This document shows positions 63,624 through 64,000 of a stretch of 64,000 nucleotides of DNA, piece by piece. The translations under genes and the position numbers were made by a program. The stretch is from Ideonella sp. (GTDB lineage: Bacteria; Pseudomonadota; Gammaproteobacteria; Burkholderiales; Burkholderiaceae_C). Each line of letters starts with the position of its first letter. Position 1 is the stretch's first letter. The DNA lies in contig NZ_JADJDO010000005.1 in assembly GCF_016702655.1 (NCBI RefSeq), forward strand, positions 217,404 through 281,403, written 5' to 3'. The notes beneath the pieces were generated by a model. That model was not told the origin of the DNA. It did not search any database and saw only the letters and a list, made by a program, of their open reading frames with translations.

Positions 63624-64000
63624 TTGAGCGGCCGGCAAATACCGCCTCGAACGAGAAGTCCCAAAGGAGGTGCCGCACCCAGCCAACTCATCAGATGCCG
63701 CAGGGGGAACGCGGCGCAGCCGCGCCACTGGGGAATCCTCGTCAACGTTATTGGTGGCCCTGCGGGCGCTAACGCCTGCGAGGCGATCTCAGTCCCTAGA
63801 GCGAAGGCAGCCCCGCGACGCAAATTTGTCTTGAGGTAACCAACCCTCGCATATCAGCATGAGCAACCGTCGCGCATCCTCACCGGGTGGCATCCAACGG
63901 GCTCCGTCGCGTTCCCCGTCCGGCAACGGGACTCATTGATCGATCTGAAATCGCAGAGGGATGGGCACGCCCTCTTTGACAGGAAGAAGCCATATCAACG
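63624..64000. other. non-coding region after IS110 transposase
   Basis: No supported protein in any frame. Contains a short stem-loop (CCGTCCGGCAACGG, about 63918-63931) and the sequence TTGACAGGAAGAAGCCATATC near the edge. Candidate location for the element's bridge RNA and right end. Confidence 0.45.

Larger units (their letters stand above)
62482..64000 (+). mobile_element. IS110-family element, right part to window end
   Basis: The transposase plus about 380 bases of downstream non-coding DNA that resembles the long non-coding end typical of this family, ending CCATATCAACG at the window edge. The left boundary is upstream of the ATG and the right boundary may be outside. IS110 family members encode a structured bridge RNA in a non-coding end; which side holds it here is not determined. 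Confidence 0.5.

Overview
The window is very GC-rich and densely coding. Gene content and order point to a betaproteobacterium of the order Burkholderiales, probably near the Rubrivivax/Leptothrix/Ideonella group. The order recA-recX-sucC-sucD-terC-pilA-pglL, the gatCAB genes divergent from mreBCD-mrdA-rodA, a PEP-CTERM protein and GC-rich intergenic repeats all fit. This is inferred from synteny and recognised families; no search was run.

Layout. 1-5 kb: end of an AmpG-like transporter, an M48 protease, then a compact ECF sigma / anti-sigma / DsrE module and fadD. 5-11 kb: a degenerate HD-GYP protein, two PglL/Wzy-type O-oligosaccharyltransferases and a type IV pilin with sigma54 promoters. 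11-15.7 kb: VapBC, a cyclic-nucleotide phosphodiesterase-like MBL protein, a decayed second vapC, and an FHA / PP2C / Ser-Thr kinase cluster. 15.7-21.2 kb: TerC-UspA fusion, sucD, sucC, recX, recA with a LexA box. 21.2-29 kb: two-component system, amtB with NtrC/sigma54 control, patatin, frameshifted uvrA. 29-39.3 kb: small secreted protein (frameshifted), amidohydrolase, SWIB/histone-like protein, YvlD-like membrane protein, two cytochromes c, then a probable partner-switching signalling cluster (HATPase, FecR, OmpA-like, CHASE2-SpoIIE phosphatase, MBL, STAS) ending at ssb. 39.5-49.2 kb: diguanylate cyclase, recQ, a probable restriction-modification pair, a very large membrane patatin, xth. 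49.2-60.3 kb: pyrE, DUF4124 protein, gatB/gatA/gatC, mreBCD-mrdA-rodA. 60.3-64 kb: PEP-CTERM protein and two damaged IS110-family elements flanking a RidA gene.

How parts work together. The best candidate for an undescribed system is at 1.2-3.1 kb. Two divergent promoters with identical elements (GGAATA-N16-CGTCTA) face outward from one intergenic region. One drives an ECF sigma factor translationally coupled to a membrane anti-sigma whose periplasmic part looks DsrE-like; the other drives an exported DsrE-like protein. A second candidate is the partner-switching cluster at 33.7-38.8 kb, which joins a sensor phosphatase, STAS protein, RsbW-like kinase, FecR protein and OmpA-like lipoprotein.

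Quality caveat. uvrA, gatA (twice) and the small secreted protein gene each look intact except for single missing bases. gatA is normally essential in this order, so some of these may be sequence or assembly errors rather than real pseudogenes.
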